The notes under the pieces were generated by a model that saw only the letters and a program-made list of their open reading frames with translations, was not told the origin of the DNA and ran no database searches. Shown here piece after piece: positions 9,026 to 16,531 of a stretch of DNA of 64,000 nt. The position numbers and the translations under genes are program-made. How positions within the stretch are numbered: the stretch's first letter is position 1; the number at the start of each line of letters is the position of its first letter. Source of the DNA: Campylobacter concisus (lineage in GTDB: Bacteria > Campylobacterota > Campylobacteria > Campylobacterales > Campylobacteraceae); contig NZ_PIRM01000001.1 of assembly GCF_003049735.1 (NCBI RefSeq), positions 434,001 to 498,000 on the forward strand. The letters are read 5' to 3'.

Positions 9026-11341
9026 TTAATTTAAATAATTTAGCAAGCTTAGTTGATTTATCTTTGCACTTGCTTGTAGGGTTGCTTGATAAGATAGTGA
9101 AAGCTGCGTAAATTTCAGATATGACTCCGCATAGTCTGCGTCAATTACATCATTTTTAACAGTTTGCACATTCACTTTCATTACTTCGGCTCGCTCTTTT
9201 GTAGCTGTTAAAAGCCTTGATTGAGAGCCGATCTTTGTAAGCTCTTTATTTGCATGATCTATTAAATGATCAAGCCTTTGTAATGCGCCTTGCATGCCAG
9301 TATTTCGTGGGTCATTACTATTTGCATCAGCTCTATAATATCCCTTTCTAACAGCTTCGATCATATTATCAAGGTCTTGAAAAACGCTCGTACTTGGCTC
9401 ATCAATAGTTAAAGCATTATTTTCATTAAAGCTAAAGACAGAACCCTTTCCTTGAGGGTGGCCAGCATTACCAGCCGTATCTCTACCAGTGCTATCGCCA
9501 TCAAATTTATCGCTATTTTTTGCATCATGCATAGTTACTTCTATGTTTGTTACTGATTTTGTCTTATCGGTTAAAACCATTCTGCCTTTATCATCTAAAG
9601 TTGTCTCTACCGCGCCCTTTGTTTTTGATAAAGCCTCTTTATAGGCATTATAGTTTTGATCTCTTTTTACTTTTTCTATATCTGTATCAAAATTTGCGTT
9701 TTCTGCATGTGGAGGGTTTGGAATATTATCGCTTGCTGCCATAGCAACGATATCCATGAGCTGCCTATAAGTAAAATCACTAGCATAAGTTCTATAACTT
9801 CCAAACTCATCTGAGTTATAGACTGTTAAAGTCCTAGGTGCAGAAGGCGTACCACCTGGTGGTGTAGATGTTATTTCAAATTGCACTGGAGTATTTGTGC
9901 CTCCCGCTGTACCCATTTTTACCTTTATGTCATATTTTGTGCCAGTGATTGACTTTACTTGTAAATTTATCTCTTGGTTGTCGATATTAAAAAGCTCTCT
10001 CTTTCTAGCATCGACATCTTTTGGATATAAATTTCTATCGTAACTCTCTTTTGTACCAGAGACTTCACTTAGCTTTGTCTGATCTGTTGCATATTCGCCC
10101 GTTCTTCTAGCTACTTGAGGTAAATTTGCGATTAGCTCATTATCTTTTCTTTCAAATCTAACCTTATCATAGTCAAATGCATTTGTCGCATTTCCATCTT
10201 TATCGGTATATTTGCTCTTTACAAATTCAGTGATATGAACTGTTTTTGGAACATTATTTGCCATTGTTTCAAGATCTTCAAGAGAATTTACCGCATCAAG
10301 CGCGTTATTTTGAGCGATTGCGCCGCGATTTGGTGCTACTGATGTGGCTGCAACCATATGAAAGTCAATAGTTTGATTACCTTTAGTAAGATCTTTTATA
10401 TTAAATTGTCCATCGTTGTTTATGCTTACATCAACAACCTTTGTTGTTTTTGTATTACCAAATTCCATGCCGATTTTTTCCATAAGCCCAGCCATTGTTG
10501 TATTTGCACTCATCTTAAATTTACTAGTAAATGTCGTACCATCTGGCTTTTTGCCTTGCATGAAAAAATACGTGTCTGGAAAATTTACATTTGAATTATC
10601 TAAAAAATCATAATCCGGATTTATTGTGCCATTGTAAGAGCCATCACTTCTAACCACTGAATCACTAGCGTAATTTAGCCCAATCATATTTTTTATCTTG
10701 CTGTTATCGTTTAGAAATTTTGGCGCATAAGAGATATCGGTTCTAGTTTGATCAGCTAAACGAACATTTGTAGTCAAAATTTTACTGTAATCGCCATCTT
10801 TTCCTAAAAATAGATCATATCCTGGGATATTGTAAGGAAGCTCAACCTGAGCGCCAGCTGATGTTTTCATATAATCACGGTTGCCTTGATATTTTCCTGC
10901 ACCATCTATTGGCTTTGTATCAACAGCGCTTCCAGAAAACAAAAACTGCCCATTAACCGAAGTGTTTGCAATATTCACAAGGTGATTTTTTATGCCTTGA
11001 AGGTCATTTGCCAAAGCCTCTAGCGATGTCTTACTATGCACACTGCTAGCTGCTTGGACTACTTTTGTCTTAAAATTTTCAAGCTGTTTTTCAAACTCTT
11101 GCAATGCATTATCTGTATTTTTTGAGAAATTTACAGATTTACCAGTAGCATCAACTACTTGAGTGAGAGTAGTCGCTTCATAATCAAGCCTCATTGCATC
11201 ATTATAAGTCGCAGCACCATCGTATGGATCTTGAATTTTCAAACCATTTGAGAGCTGCTTGTAGCTTTTATTTACACCAGTCATATTTTTTTGGTAGTCA
11301 TGCAAAGTCTGACTAAAACGTAGTTGGTTTGTTATTCTCAT
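9026..11341 (-). CDS. flgL: Flagellar hook-associated protein FlgL (HAP3)
   Basis: A hook-filament junction protein exported by the flagellar type III apparatus. The flagellin-like N-terminal coiled coil (MRITNQLRFSQTLHDYQ and TGVNKSYKQLSNGLKIQDP) and C-terminal helix (QLSLSYQATLQASAKINQLS) bracket a long variable central domain. At 771 aa it is more than twice the enteric protein but normal for Campylobacter. The start ATG has AGGAAA upstream and a sigma54-type promoter about 30 nt further. It is monocistronic with its own terminator. Confidence 0.93.
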   Translation of the reverse strand: MRITNQLRFSQTLHDYQKNMTGVNKSYKQLSNGLKIQDPYDGAATYNDAMRLDYEATTLTQVVDATGKSVNFSKNTDNALQEFEKQLENFKTKVVQAASSVHSKTSLEALANDLQGIKNHLVNIANTSVNGQFLFSGSAVDTKPIDGAGKYQGNRDYMKTSAGAQVELPYNIPGYDLFLGKDGDYSKILTTNVRLADQTRTDISYAPKFLNDNSKIKNMIGLNYASDSVVRSDGSYNGTINPDYDFLDNSNVNFPDTYFFMQGKKPDGTTFTSKFKMSANTTMAGLMEKIGMEFGNTKTTKVVDVSINNDGQFNIKDLTKGNQTIDFHMVAATSVAPNRGAIAQNNALDAVNSLEDLETMANNVPKTVHITEFVKSKYTDKDGNATNAFDYDKVRFERKDNELIANLPQVARRTGEYATDQTKLSEVSGTKESYDRNLYPKDVDARKRELFNIDNQEINLQVKSITGTKYDIKVKMGTAGGTNTPVQFEITSTPPGGTPSAPRTLTVYNSDEFGSYRTYASDFTYRQLMDIVAMAASDNIPNPPHAENANFDTDIEKVKRDQNYNAYKEALSKTKGAVETTLDDKGRMVLTDKTKSVTNIEVTMHDAKNSDKFDGDSTGRDTAGNAGHPQGKGSVFSFNENNALTIDEPSTSVFQDLDNMIEAVRKGYYRADANSNDPRNTGMQGALQRLDHLIDHANKELTKIGSQSRLLTATKERAEVMKVNVQTVKNDVIDADYAESYLKFTQLSLSYQATLQASAKINQLSLLNYLN

Positions 11342-11370
11342 AATTTTTTCCTAAATTTTTATTCACTCTA

Positions 11371-11386
11371 AGCAAAAATGATTCCG
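11371..11386 (-). promoter_or_regulatory. Sigma54 (RpoN) promoter of flgL
   Basis: On the minus strand GGAATCATTTTTGCTT gives GG-N10-GC spacing, matching the Campylobacter sigma54 consensus (GGAAC..TTGCTT). It lies about 30 nt upstream of the flgL ATG. This fits the class of rod/hook/hook-junction genes controlled by the FlgSR-RpoN cascade. Confidence 0.75.
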
Positions 11387-11480
11387 CTTGTTTTTATATC
11401 GGTAAAAATTTGATTTTTTTTAGCACAAAAAGTTTATTGTATAATCCAACAAAAATTTATATATAAAATAGGTAAGAAAA

Positions 11481-12224
11481 ATGGCATTAAAAATTCTCTT
11501 TTCTCCAAGCGAAAGTAAAATTTCTCTAAATACGAATAATAAATTTAATGGTAAGGATTTGATATTTCCCAAGCTTTTTGACAAAAGAGTTGAGATTTTA
11601 AACAAATACGATGAATTTTTAAAAAACGCAAATTTAGACGAGATAAAAAAGCTTTTTGGACTAAAAGAGCTTGAAGAGAGTAAACAGCTGCGAGAAAGCC
11701 TATCTCAAAAAGGCAGCATAAAAGCTATCTTAAGATATGATGGAGTAGCTTATAAACATCTAAACTATCGTGGTTTAGACAATGAGGCGCAAAAATATAT
11801 AGATAATAATGTTTTAATATTTTCAAATTTATTTGGGCCTATCTTGGCAAAAGATGAGATACCAGAATACAAACTAAAACAAGGTGAAAAGCTAGATGGC
11901 TTTGAAATTTCAAAATTTTATGAAAAAAATTTTAGTAAAGCGGTTGATGAGTTTTTAAAAGATGACGATATTTTGGATCTCAGAGCTAAATTTTACGAAA
12001 AATTTTACACCATAAAAAAAGAATACATAACTTTTTGTTTTGTAAAAAATAAAAAAATAGTGAGTCATCACGCAAAAGCGTATAGAGGCGAAGTCTTGCG
12101 CCAGATAGCAAATAAACTTATAAAAAATAAAGATGAACTAATGAGCTTAAATTTTAAAAATTTAAAGCTTATTGATATGAAGTTTGGTCTAAAGACCGAG
12201 CTTATGTTTGAAATTTGCGAGTAA
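11481..12224 (+). CDS. yaaA: YaaA-family peroxide stress protein (DUF328)
   Basis: A 247-aa protein of the YaaA/DUF328 family. It begins with the diagnostic ILFSPSESK and contains AILRYDGVAYKHLNY, VLIFSNLFGPILAKDEIPEY, a YKLKQGEKL element and the ending FGLKTELMFEICE. E. coli YaaA limits free intracellular iron and DNA damage during peroxide stress, and its fold binds DNA. AGGTAAG precedes the ATG. The gene is divergent from flgL with about 140 nt between starts. Confidence 0.85.
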   Translation: MALKILFSPSESKISLNTNNKFNGKDLIFPKLFDKRVEILNKYDEFLKNANLDEIKKLFGLKELEESKQLRESLSQKGSIKAILRYDGVAYKHLNYRGLDNEAQKYIDNNVLIFSNLFGPILAKDEIPEYKLKQGEKLDGFEISKFYEKNFSKAVDEFLKDDDILDLRAKFYEKFYTIKKEYITFCFVKNKKIVSHHAKAYRGEVLRQIANKLIKNKDELMSLNFKNLKLIDMKFGLKTELMFEICE

Positions 12225-12348
12225 ATTTTTAAAAAAATTGCATTTTTTGTTAAAAAAACGTAAAAAAGAGCTAAATTTAGGGAAAAAGTATTGTATTTTT
12301 TTTTAAAAGAGTGTAATATAGCCACATAACTTCTTAAAAGGATGGTTC

Positions 12349-12651
12349 ATGAAAAAAGCTGAATTTATTCAAGCTGTTGCCGATAAGGCTGGTCTTTCAA
12401 AAAAAGATACTCTAAAAGTTGTTGATGCTACTTTGGAGACAATCCAAGCAGTTCTTGAAAAAGGCGATACAATTAGCTTTATAGGCTTTGGTACTTTCGG
12501 TACTGCTGACAGAGCTGCAAGAAAAGCTAGAGTTCCTGGAACTAAAAAAGTTATCGATGTTCCTGCTAGCAAAGCAGTTAAATTCAAAGTTGGCAAAAAA
12601 CTTAAAGAAGCAGTTGCTGCTGGTGCTGCTAAAAAAGGTAAAAAGAAATAA
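12349..12651 (+). CDS. hup: HU-family nucleoid protein
   Basis: A 100-aa HU homologue: N-terminal MKKAEFIQAVADKAGLSK, dimerisation helices, DNA-binding beta-arm with the conserved GFGTFGTADRAARKAR and PGTKKVIDVPASKAVKFK. A Lys/Ala-rich tail (AGAAKKGKKK) extends beyond the canonical 90 residues. It bends and compacts DNA, and here it should be the main HU. A strong AAAGGATGG Shine-Dalgarno precedes the start, and a GC-rich terminator follows. Confidence 0.95.
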   Translation: MKKAEFIQAVADKAGLSKKDTLKVVDATLETIQAVLEKGDTISFIGFGTFGTADRAARKARVPGTKKVIDVPASKAVKFKVGKKLKEAVAAGAAKKGKKK

Positions 12652-12662
12652 TTTTCTTTTTC

Positions 12663-12684
12663 GGGGAGCAACTCTCCCCTTTTT
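12663..12684 (+). terminator. Rho-independent terminator of hup
   Basis: GGGGAG-CAACT-CTCCCC stem followed directly by TTTTT, 10 nt after the hup stop and before tRNA-Leu. Confidence 0.85.
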
Positions 12685-12721
12685 CCTCTCATACAAAAAT
12701 TAATTTTCAATCTTAACTTTA

Positions 12722-12808
12722 GCCCGAGTGGTGAAATTGGTAGACGCGCCAGACTCAAAATCTGGTAAGGGCAACCTTGTGTCGGTTCGAGTCCGACCTC
12801 GGGCACCA
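12722..12808 (+). tRNA. tRNA-Leu (CAA)
   Basis: An 87-nt class II tRNA with long variable arm and encoded CCA. The acceptor stem is GCCCGAG/CTCGGGC, the anticodon arm is CCAGA-CTCAAAA-TCTGG with anticodon CAA, and the T-arm is GTCGGTTCGAGTCCGAC. Its 3' end is the integration site of the adjacent island: the last 17 nt plus 6 flanking nt recur at 16449-16471. Confidence 0.96.
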
Positions 12809-12814
12809 TTATAC
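12792..12814 (+). repeat. attL-type direct repeat (tRNA-Leu 3' end)
   Basis: A 23-bp sequence from within the T-arm of tRNA-Leu through CCA plus TTATAC. It is repeated perfectly and in the same orientation at 16449-16471, where there is no tRNA body. This is the standard footprint of tyrosine-recombinase integration into a tRNA gene that restores the tRNA. Confidence 0.92.
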
Positions 12815-12995
12815 AATATCTTAAAAATCCAAAGACATACAAAAATATATAAAAGAACCTATAAAAAGGGATTTTATGTATATTTTAAAACATATAAAGA
12901 TATACAACGATATATATAAAAATCCTTGCAAGTAATTATTTTTTACGGAATAATAACGGAGTAAGAGAAAAACATCAAAAGGAACTCCGTAAAAA

Positions 12996-13399
12996 ATGCC
13001 AAAACCACTAAGCGATATGGAGATAAGAGCGCTAAAGCCAAAAGATAAAAATTTATAAAAAGTGTGATGGTAAAGGGCTATATATTTTTGTTAATCCAGA
13101 CGGCCGTAAATATTTTGCTCTCGAATACAAAAGCCCGGCCGATAATAAAATCAAAAGGCTAAATTTAGGAGACCCCTCCCGAGTTTAGTTTGGCCATGGT
13201 AAGCAAGGAGAGATTTAAGCTAGAGCAAAAGGTAAGAGACAGCATCGACGTCAAACGTGAGAGCTAGATAAACGAGTAGGCTAATTTTAAAAAGCTCGCG
13301 CAAAGATAGCTTGAAATAAAAGCCGCTAGCGTAGAGCCAAATACCCTATATAGATATAAAAGGCTGCTTGAGATGATGAAGCGGTCTATTCGCTTTTAA
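12996..13399 (+). pseudogene. Degraded phage integrase (arm-binding N-terminal part)
   Basis: Starts MPKPLSDMEIRALKPKDKNL and stops at TAA 13056. After a shift the frame continues as CDGKGLYIFVNPDGRKYFAL and LEYKSPADNKIKRLNLGD, typical of the DUF4102 arm-type DNA-binding domain. A second frame change near 13180 continues as PPEFSLAMVSKERFKLEQKV. Further in-frame stops (13265, 13276, about 13303) interrupt a core-binding-like stretch (ASVEPNTLYRYKRLLEM). The catalytic domain is absent. This is clearly dead, and it sits about 190 nt inside the left att site, as expected for an integrase. Confidence 0.85.
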
Positions 13400-13510
13400 A
13401 TCAAATTTGGCAATCAGCCTACTATATCGCGCCGCATTCGTGCTCCTTAACCTCTCCGAACTCTTTTCAAGAACTTAACAGAGTTTTGAAGCTTCATTTT
13501 TCGCCCTTTT

Positions 13511-13546
13511 TAATATAATTGCCTAATTGATATTTGAATTATATTA
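13511..13546. promoter_or_regulatory. Inverted repeat, possible repressor operator
   Basis: TAATATAATT (13511-13520) and its exact reverse complement AATTATATTA (13537-13546) flank a 16-nt spacer just upstream of the repressor remnant. A 10-bp perfect dyad at this position is what a phage repressor operator would look like. With the repressor broken it is probably a relic. Confidence 0.45.
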
Positions 13547-13557
13547 AATTTTTCTAA

Positions 13558-14189
13558 GTATTAGAGAAAGGGATAAAAACGGATGCTTTTGATGAGCAAA
13601 TGCAAGAATTATATCATTATTACGGCACTGCAAACGATAATCAGCCATCTAAGAAACTTGCGTTAAGTAGCAATTCGGCAATAGCAGCTTGGGGAAAAGA
13701 TAGAAAAATACCAACAAAATACTTATTAAAAATTAGTATAAAAAAACAGTAGTCAATAAAATTTGGACCATGCCGATCTCTATTTCATCCGCAAAACAAC
13801 CTCCGTTAAGGTAAGCACTGGAGGCAGCAACAATCTAGAGGGCGTGAGGAGCTACCAAACGGGCGAGCTGATGCAGATATTGCCAAGGCCTTCTTTAAAG
13901 TCTCACCGGGTAAGAACCTAGGCAGCATGGAGGTGGACGGCGAGAGCATGACGCCGATACTAAGAAGCGGGGATTGGGTTATTTTCTGCGAAGACGGGAG
14001 GGTTAGCGGTAACGGGCTTTACGTGGTAAATTTTAGCGATCGGCTCATGGTAAAGATCCTGCAACTCACGCTGCGCGACATACTTAAAATCGTTTCGGTT
14101 AATCCGAATTTTAAAGCTACGAGATCAATCTAAACGAGACCCAGGAGCATTTTAAAATCGTGGGTAAAGTGGCAAAGAGTATAGTTTAA
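13558..14189 (+). pseudogene. Phage repressor (CI-type HTH plus S24/LexA-like peptidase), degraded
   Basis: The N-terminal part (13558-13752) encodes an HTH segment (LALSSNSAIAAWGKDRKIP, then TKYLLKIS) and ends at TAG 13750. Beyond it, fragments in different frames continue: IRKTTSVKVSTGGSNNLEGV, then ADIAKAFFKVSPGKNLGSME. Next comes the S24 peptidase core MEVDGESMTPILRSGDWVIF (from 13927) with the catalytic Ser in DGESM and LMVKIL for the Lys region. A last shift near 14130 leads to LNETQEHFKIVGKVAKSIV. At least three disruptions are visible, so no functional repressor is made. It was probably the lysogeny repressor of the lost prophage. Confidence 0.8.
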
Positions 14190-14227
14190 ATTTTATGACA
14201 TAAACGCGAAAAGCGGTTATATTATGA

Positions 14228-14255
14228 TATAATTTCATAAAATTATATATAGGGA
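14228..14255 (+). promoter_or_regulatory. -10 box and RBS of the ATPase/TOPRIM operon
   Basis: TATAAT at 14228-14233 is followed by AGGGA at 14251-14255, 6 nt before the ATG at 14262. The leader is very AT-rich with partial dyads. The operon thus has its own promoter, independent of the dead phage genes. Confidence 0.55.
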
Positions 14256-14261
14256 TTAAAA

Positions 14262-15383
14262 ATGATAGCTAGTTTTGAAGTTTGCGGATATGCATCCATA
14301 TCTCAAAACATTAAGATAAACTTCACTGCAAAACAAAATCAAAGACTAAAAAACACAAAATACGAAAGTAATTACTTTTCGGATACTAGATTAGCTAAAA
14401 GCGCGGTTTTATTCGGCAAGAATGCTACAGGCAAAACGAATATATTAAAAGCCTTAGAAAGCATACTTCGCATAATAGAAAACGGATTAAACATAGAAAA
14501 AGAATCTCAGTTTATAAATTCCGACATAGGTTATACCGAATACAAGATAACTATTACGGACAATAAAAAAGACAGTTACGTGTATGAGATTAAGTTTGAT
14601 AAAGAGCGGATAATAAGCGAAAATTTAACAAAAAACGAAGTTTTGATTTATCGATTCAATAAGGACAGTTTAACATTTCCGATAGCTACCGAATATGAAA
14701 AGATACTATCCGTCGTTTCGCGAGATACCGTCTTAAACAAAATAAAAGACAACAACGTCAAAGAGCTACGCGGTTTTCAGGGTGCAGTAAAGGTATATGG
14801 ATATAATAAAAATATAAACACGTTCGATATTATAGCTAGTCAAGATAGGGTGATTCCTTTTGATCTATTTGAGAAAGATTTTTTTACAGAACATAAAGAT
14901 ACCGTATTAAATATATTAGAGATCGTAGACGATAGCATTACTGATTTTGATTTTATAGATATAAAAGACGATAGATTTTCTTTGATTTTAAAAAGAGATC
15001 ATAAAAGCTTCGCGTTTGAAAAAGAGAGCTCGGGCGTAAAAAAAATAATAGAGCTTATGATGGGGCTGGTATATGCGATAGATAGCGTAGACTCCGTGCC
15101 AGAGTCGGTTATGATAATAGACGAGCTAGATAGCTCTATTAGCACCATCTCTCTAATTAGGCTATTAAACGGGGTAATTAACTCATCGTCAAATACTAAA
15201 GGACAATTTATATTAAGCTCTCATAATCCGCTAATCTTTGATACCGATATGCTTGCTCCGTCTCAAATTTACATAGTAGGCAAAGAAAATACCGCCACAA
15301 CGTTAAAAGCGTTAAGCGAATTTGAGCTAAGAAATGATAAGAAAAAAGCATACATGGACTATTTAAGAGGCGATTATGAATAA
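14262..15383 (+). CDS. AAA family ATPase, RloA/AbiLi-like (anti-phage sensor candidate)
   Basis: A 373-aa SMC/OLD-like ABC-type ATPase of the AAA15/AAA21 group. Walker A is FGKNATGKTN (51-60), the signature-like ESSGVKKIIELM starts at 255, Walker B is MIIDELDSS (284-292, catalytic Glu288) and the H-loop is ILSSHNPLIF (His321). The N-terminus MIASFEVCGYASISQNIKIN is the usual start of these ATPases. It overlaps the next gene by 8 nt, so the two are translationally coupled. In known systems (RloAB/AbiL, PARIS, OLD) such ATPases sense phage and gate a TOPRIM partner. That role is inferred from family and context. The frame is fully intact inside a wrecked prophage. Confidence 0.85.
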   Translation: MIASFEVCGYASISQNIKINFTAKQNQRLKNTKYESNYFSDTRLAKSAVLFGKNATGKTNILKALESILRIIENGLNIEKESQFINSDIGYTEYKITITDNKKDSYVYEIKFDKERIISENLTKNEVLIYRFNKDSLTFPIATEYEKILSVVSRDTVLNKIKDNNVKELRGFQGAVKVYGYNKNINTFDIIASQDRVIPFDLFEKDFFTEHKDTVLNILEIVDDSITDFDFIDIKDDRFSLILKRDHKSFAFEKESSGVKKIIELMMGLVYAIDSVDSVPESVMIIDELDSSISTISLIRLLNGVINSSSNTKGQFILSSHNPLIFDTDMLAPSQIYIVGKENTATTLKALSEFELRNDKKKAYMDYLRGDYE

Positions 15384-15969
15384 ACGAAAGATAGTTATAA
15401 AATTCATCGTCGAAGGTCAAACGGAGGAGTATTATTTAAAACATTTTAGAAGCGAGCACTTAGGCGACGAGTTCGTTTTTAACATAACAAACGTTAAAAA
15501 TGGAAACTATAAGAGTTTTATAAAAATAATAGAGCAATATAGGGGAACTCCTATTCCTATTTTTGTAGTAGCCGATTTAGACAGAGCCACCGACGATAAA
15601 ACAGAGTTGGGGCATTTAAAAAAGCTATGCACTAGCCTTAGCTATGTAAATAAATATAGTAATATATTTTTAACATATAAAGATTTTGAGACATTTTTAT
15701 CGGCTCATTTTAAAAATAACGCCAATGTATGTAGTGTTTTGGGCGTCAATAGATGCAATATAAAAAATAATCAAAATATATACGAATCCATAAAAAACAA
15801 AGGCGGCTCATATGAAAATACGACCACAAATTTAAGTAAAAACAATATTTGCTACCATAAATCAAATTTTATATTTCCAAAAGAACTAAATACTGCTAAA
15901 ATTGCTGCTAAACAATCGTCTTTAATATGTTTAAAAGAATATTGCGAATTCATAAAAAAACATAGATAA
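15376..15969 (+). CDS. RloB-family TOPRIM-like protein (putative nuclease effector)
   Basis: A 197-aa protein with the RloB/AbiLii pattern. The first strand carries the acidic residue in KFIVEGQTEEYYLKHF (Glu13, TEE 16-18). The second motif is FVVADLDRATDD (Asp67 and Asp69, the TOPRIM DxD). The later segment YKDFETFLSAHFK matches the 'FE.w...HF' block of RloB proteins. Its ATG lies 8 nt inside the ATPase gene. TOPRIM partners of AAA15 ATPases cut RNA or DNA when the ATPase is triggered, for example AriB of PARIS and the OLD nucleases. I infer a similar effector role. The C-terminus is Lys-rich and stops just before the tape-measure remnant. Confidence 0.8.
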   Translation: MNKRKIVIKFIVEGQTEEYYLKHFRSEHLGDEFVFNITNVKNGNYKSFIKIIEQYRGTPIPIFVVADLDRATDDKTELGHLKKLCTSLSYVNKYSNIFLTYKDFETFLSAHFKNNANVCSVLGVNRCNIKNNQNIYESIKNKGGSYENTTTNLSKNNICYHKSNFIFPKELNTAKIAAKQSSLICLKEYCEFIKKHR

Positions 15970-15993
15970 TTACCGTAAATATTATTAAACACA

Positions 15994-16431
15994 CTAATCC
16001 CCAAAACTATACCCGTTATCGCTCACGGCCTGCGCTACGGCTTGCGGGGTGGCTTGCGAGCCGTATAAATTTATGTCTATTTTTTTATTATCGGTGATTT
16101 GATTTTGGCTTATTTGCGATCTCATCTCGCGGCGATCTTGCGCGACTTGATCCACGGATCCGGCCGTAGTTTGTTCGCCGATCGCGCCGAAGACGTTTTT
16201 TTCGCCTACGCTTAAGCCCGTTTTTCCGCTTATCCATTTTCCCAGCTTAGAGTCGGCCATGAAATTAAATATATCTTTTATCATGCCTATTATCCACTGA
16301 AGCGGCTTAGTTACGAAATCTATAACCGCCGCAAAGACCTTTCCTACCGTCCGACCGGCATCGGCAAAACCCGCCAAGCTCTCCTTGGTGGCTTCGCTTT
16401 GGGAGAAGAACGAGCTAAAACAATCGACCAT
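15994..16431 (-). pseudogene. Phage tail tape-measure protein, C-terminal remnant
   Basis: A 145-codon frame beginning abruptly at the right island edge. It contains an amphipathic/hydrophobic segment (FVTKPLQWIIGMIKDIFNFM) and the typical tape-measure ending IDINLYGSQATPQAVAQAVS. Full tape-measure proteins have many hundreds of residues, so this is only the tail end. The ATG at 16431 is probably fortuitous. It shows that the island derives from a tailed phage, with the virion genes deleted. Confidence 0.65.
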
Positions 16432-16448
16432 TTATGCTTACATATTAA

Positions 16449-16471
16449 TCCGACCTCGGGCACCATTATAC
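16449..16471 (+). repeat. attR-type direct repeat
   Basis: Perfect 23-bp copy of 12792-12814 (T-arm to CCA of tRNA-Leu plus TTATAC) without a tRNA body. It marks the right end of the island. The flanking gene's sigma28-like promoter begins only 4 nt beyond it. Confidence 0.92.
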
Positions 16472-16474
16472 GCC

Positions 16475-16501
16475 TAAATACTTTCTAAATTTATCCGATA
16501 T
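16475..16501 (+). promoter_or_regulatory. Sigma28 (FliA)-like promoter
   Basis: TAAATACT (16475-16482), an 11-nt spacer, then TCCGATAT (16494-16501). This compares with the FliA consensus TAAAGTTT-N11-GCCGATAA and the Campylobacter CGATWT -10. It sits 30 nt upstream of the ATG at 16532, with AAGGA in between. The match includes exact spacing and the CGAT core, but it is a visual match only. Confidence 0.55.
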
Positions 16502-16531
16502 TATCTGCAACATCTTTAAAAAGGATTTTGG

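Larger units (their letters stand above)
12792..16471. mobile_element. Decayed prophage/genomic island in tRNA-Leu carrying an intact defence-like operon
   Basis: About 3.7 kb is bounded by the 23-bp direct repeat. In order it contains a frameshifted integrase N-terminal half, a broken S24-type phage repressor with an inverted-repeat operator, an intact AAA ATPase/RloB-TOPRIM operon, and the C-terminal end of a tail tape-measure protein on the opposite strand. All phage-life genes are fragments, whereas the two-gene operon is open throughout. The island is too small to be mobile and lacks an integrase catalytic domain. I infer a shrunken prophage held for its defence cargo. Confidence 0.85.

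Noticed and set aside
12369..12842. 157-aa ORF on the minus strand across hup and tRNA-Leu
   Set aside because: Covers a real HU gene, its terminator and a tRNA on the other strand; composition is that of a shadow frame.
12728..12919. 63-aa ORF starting inside tRNA-Leu
   Set aside because: Translates the tRNA body and att site; not a protein.
13927..14133. Stand-alone 68-aa gene for an S24 peptidase fragment
   Set aside because: It is the middle of the frameshifted repressor; its ATG is the conserved internal Met before EVDGESM.
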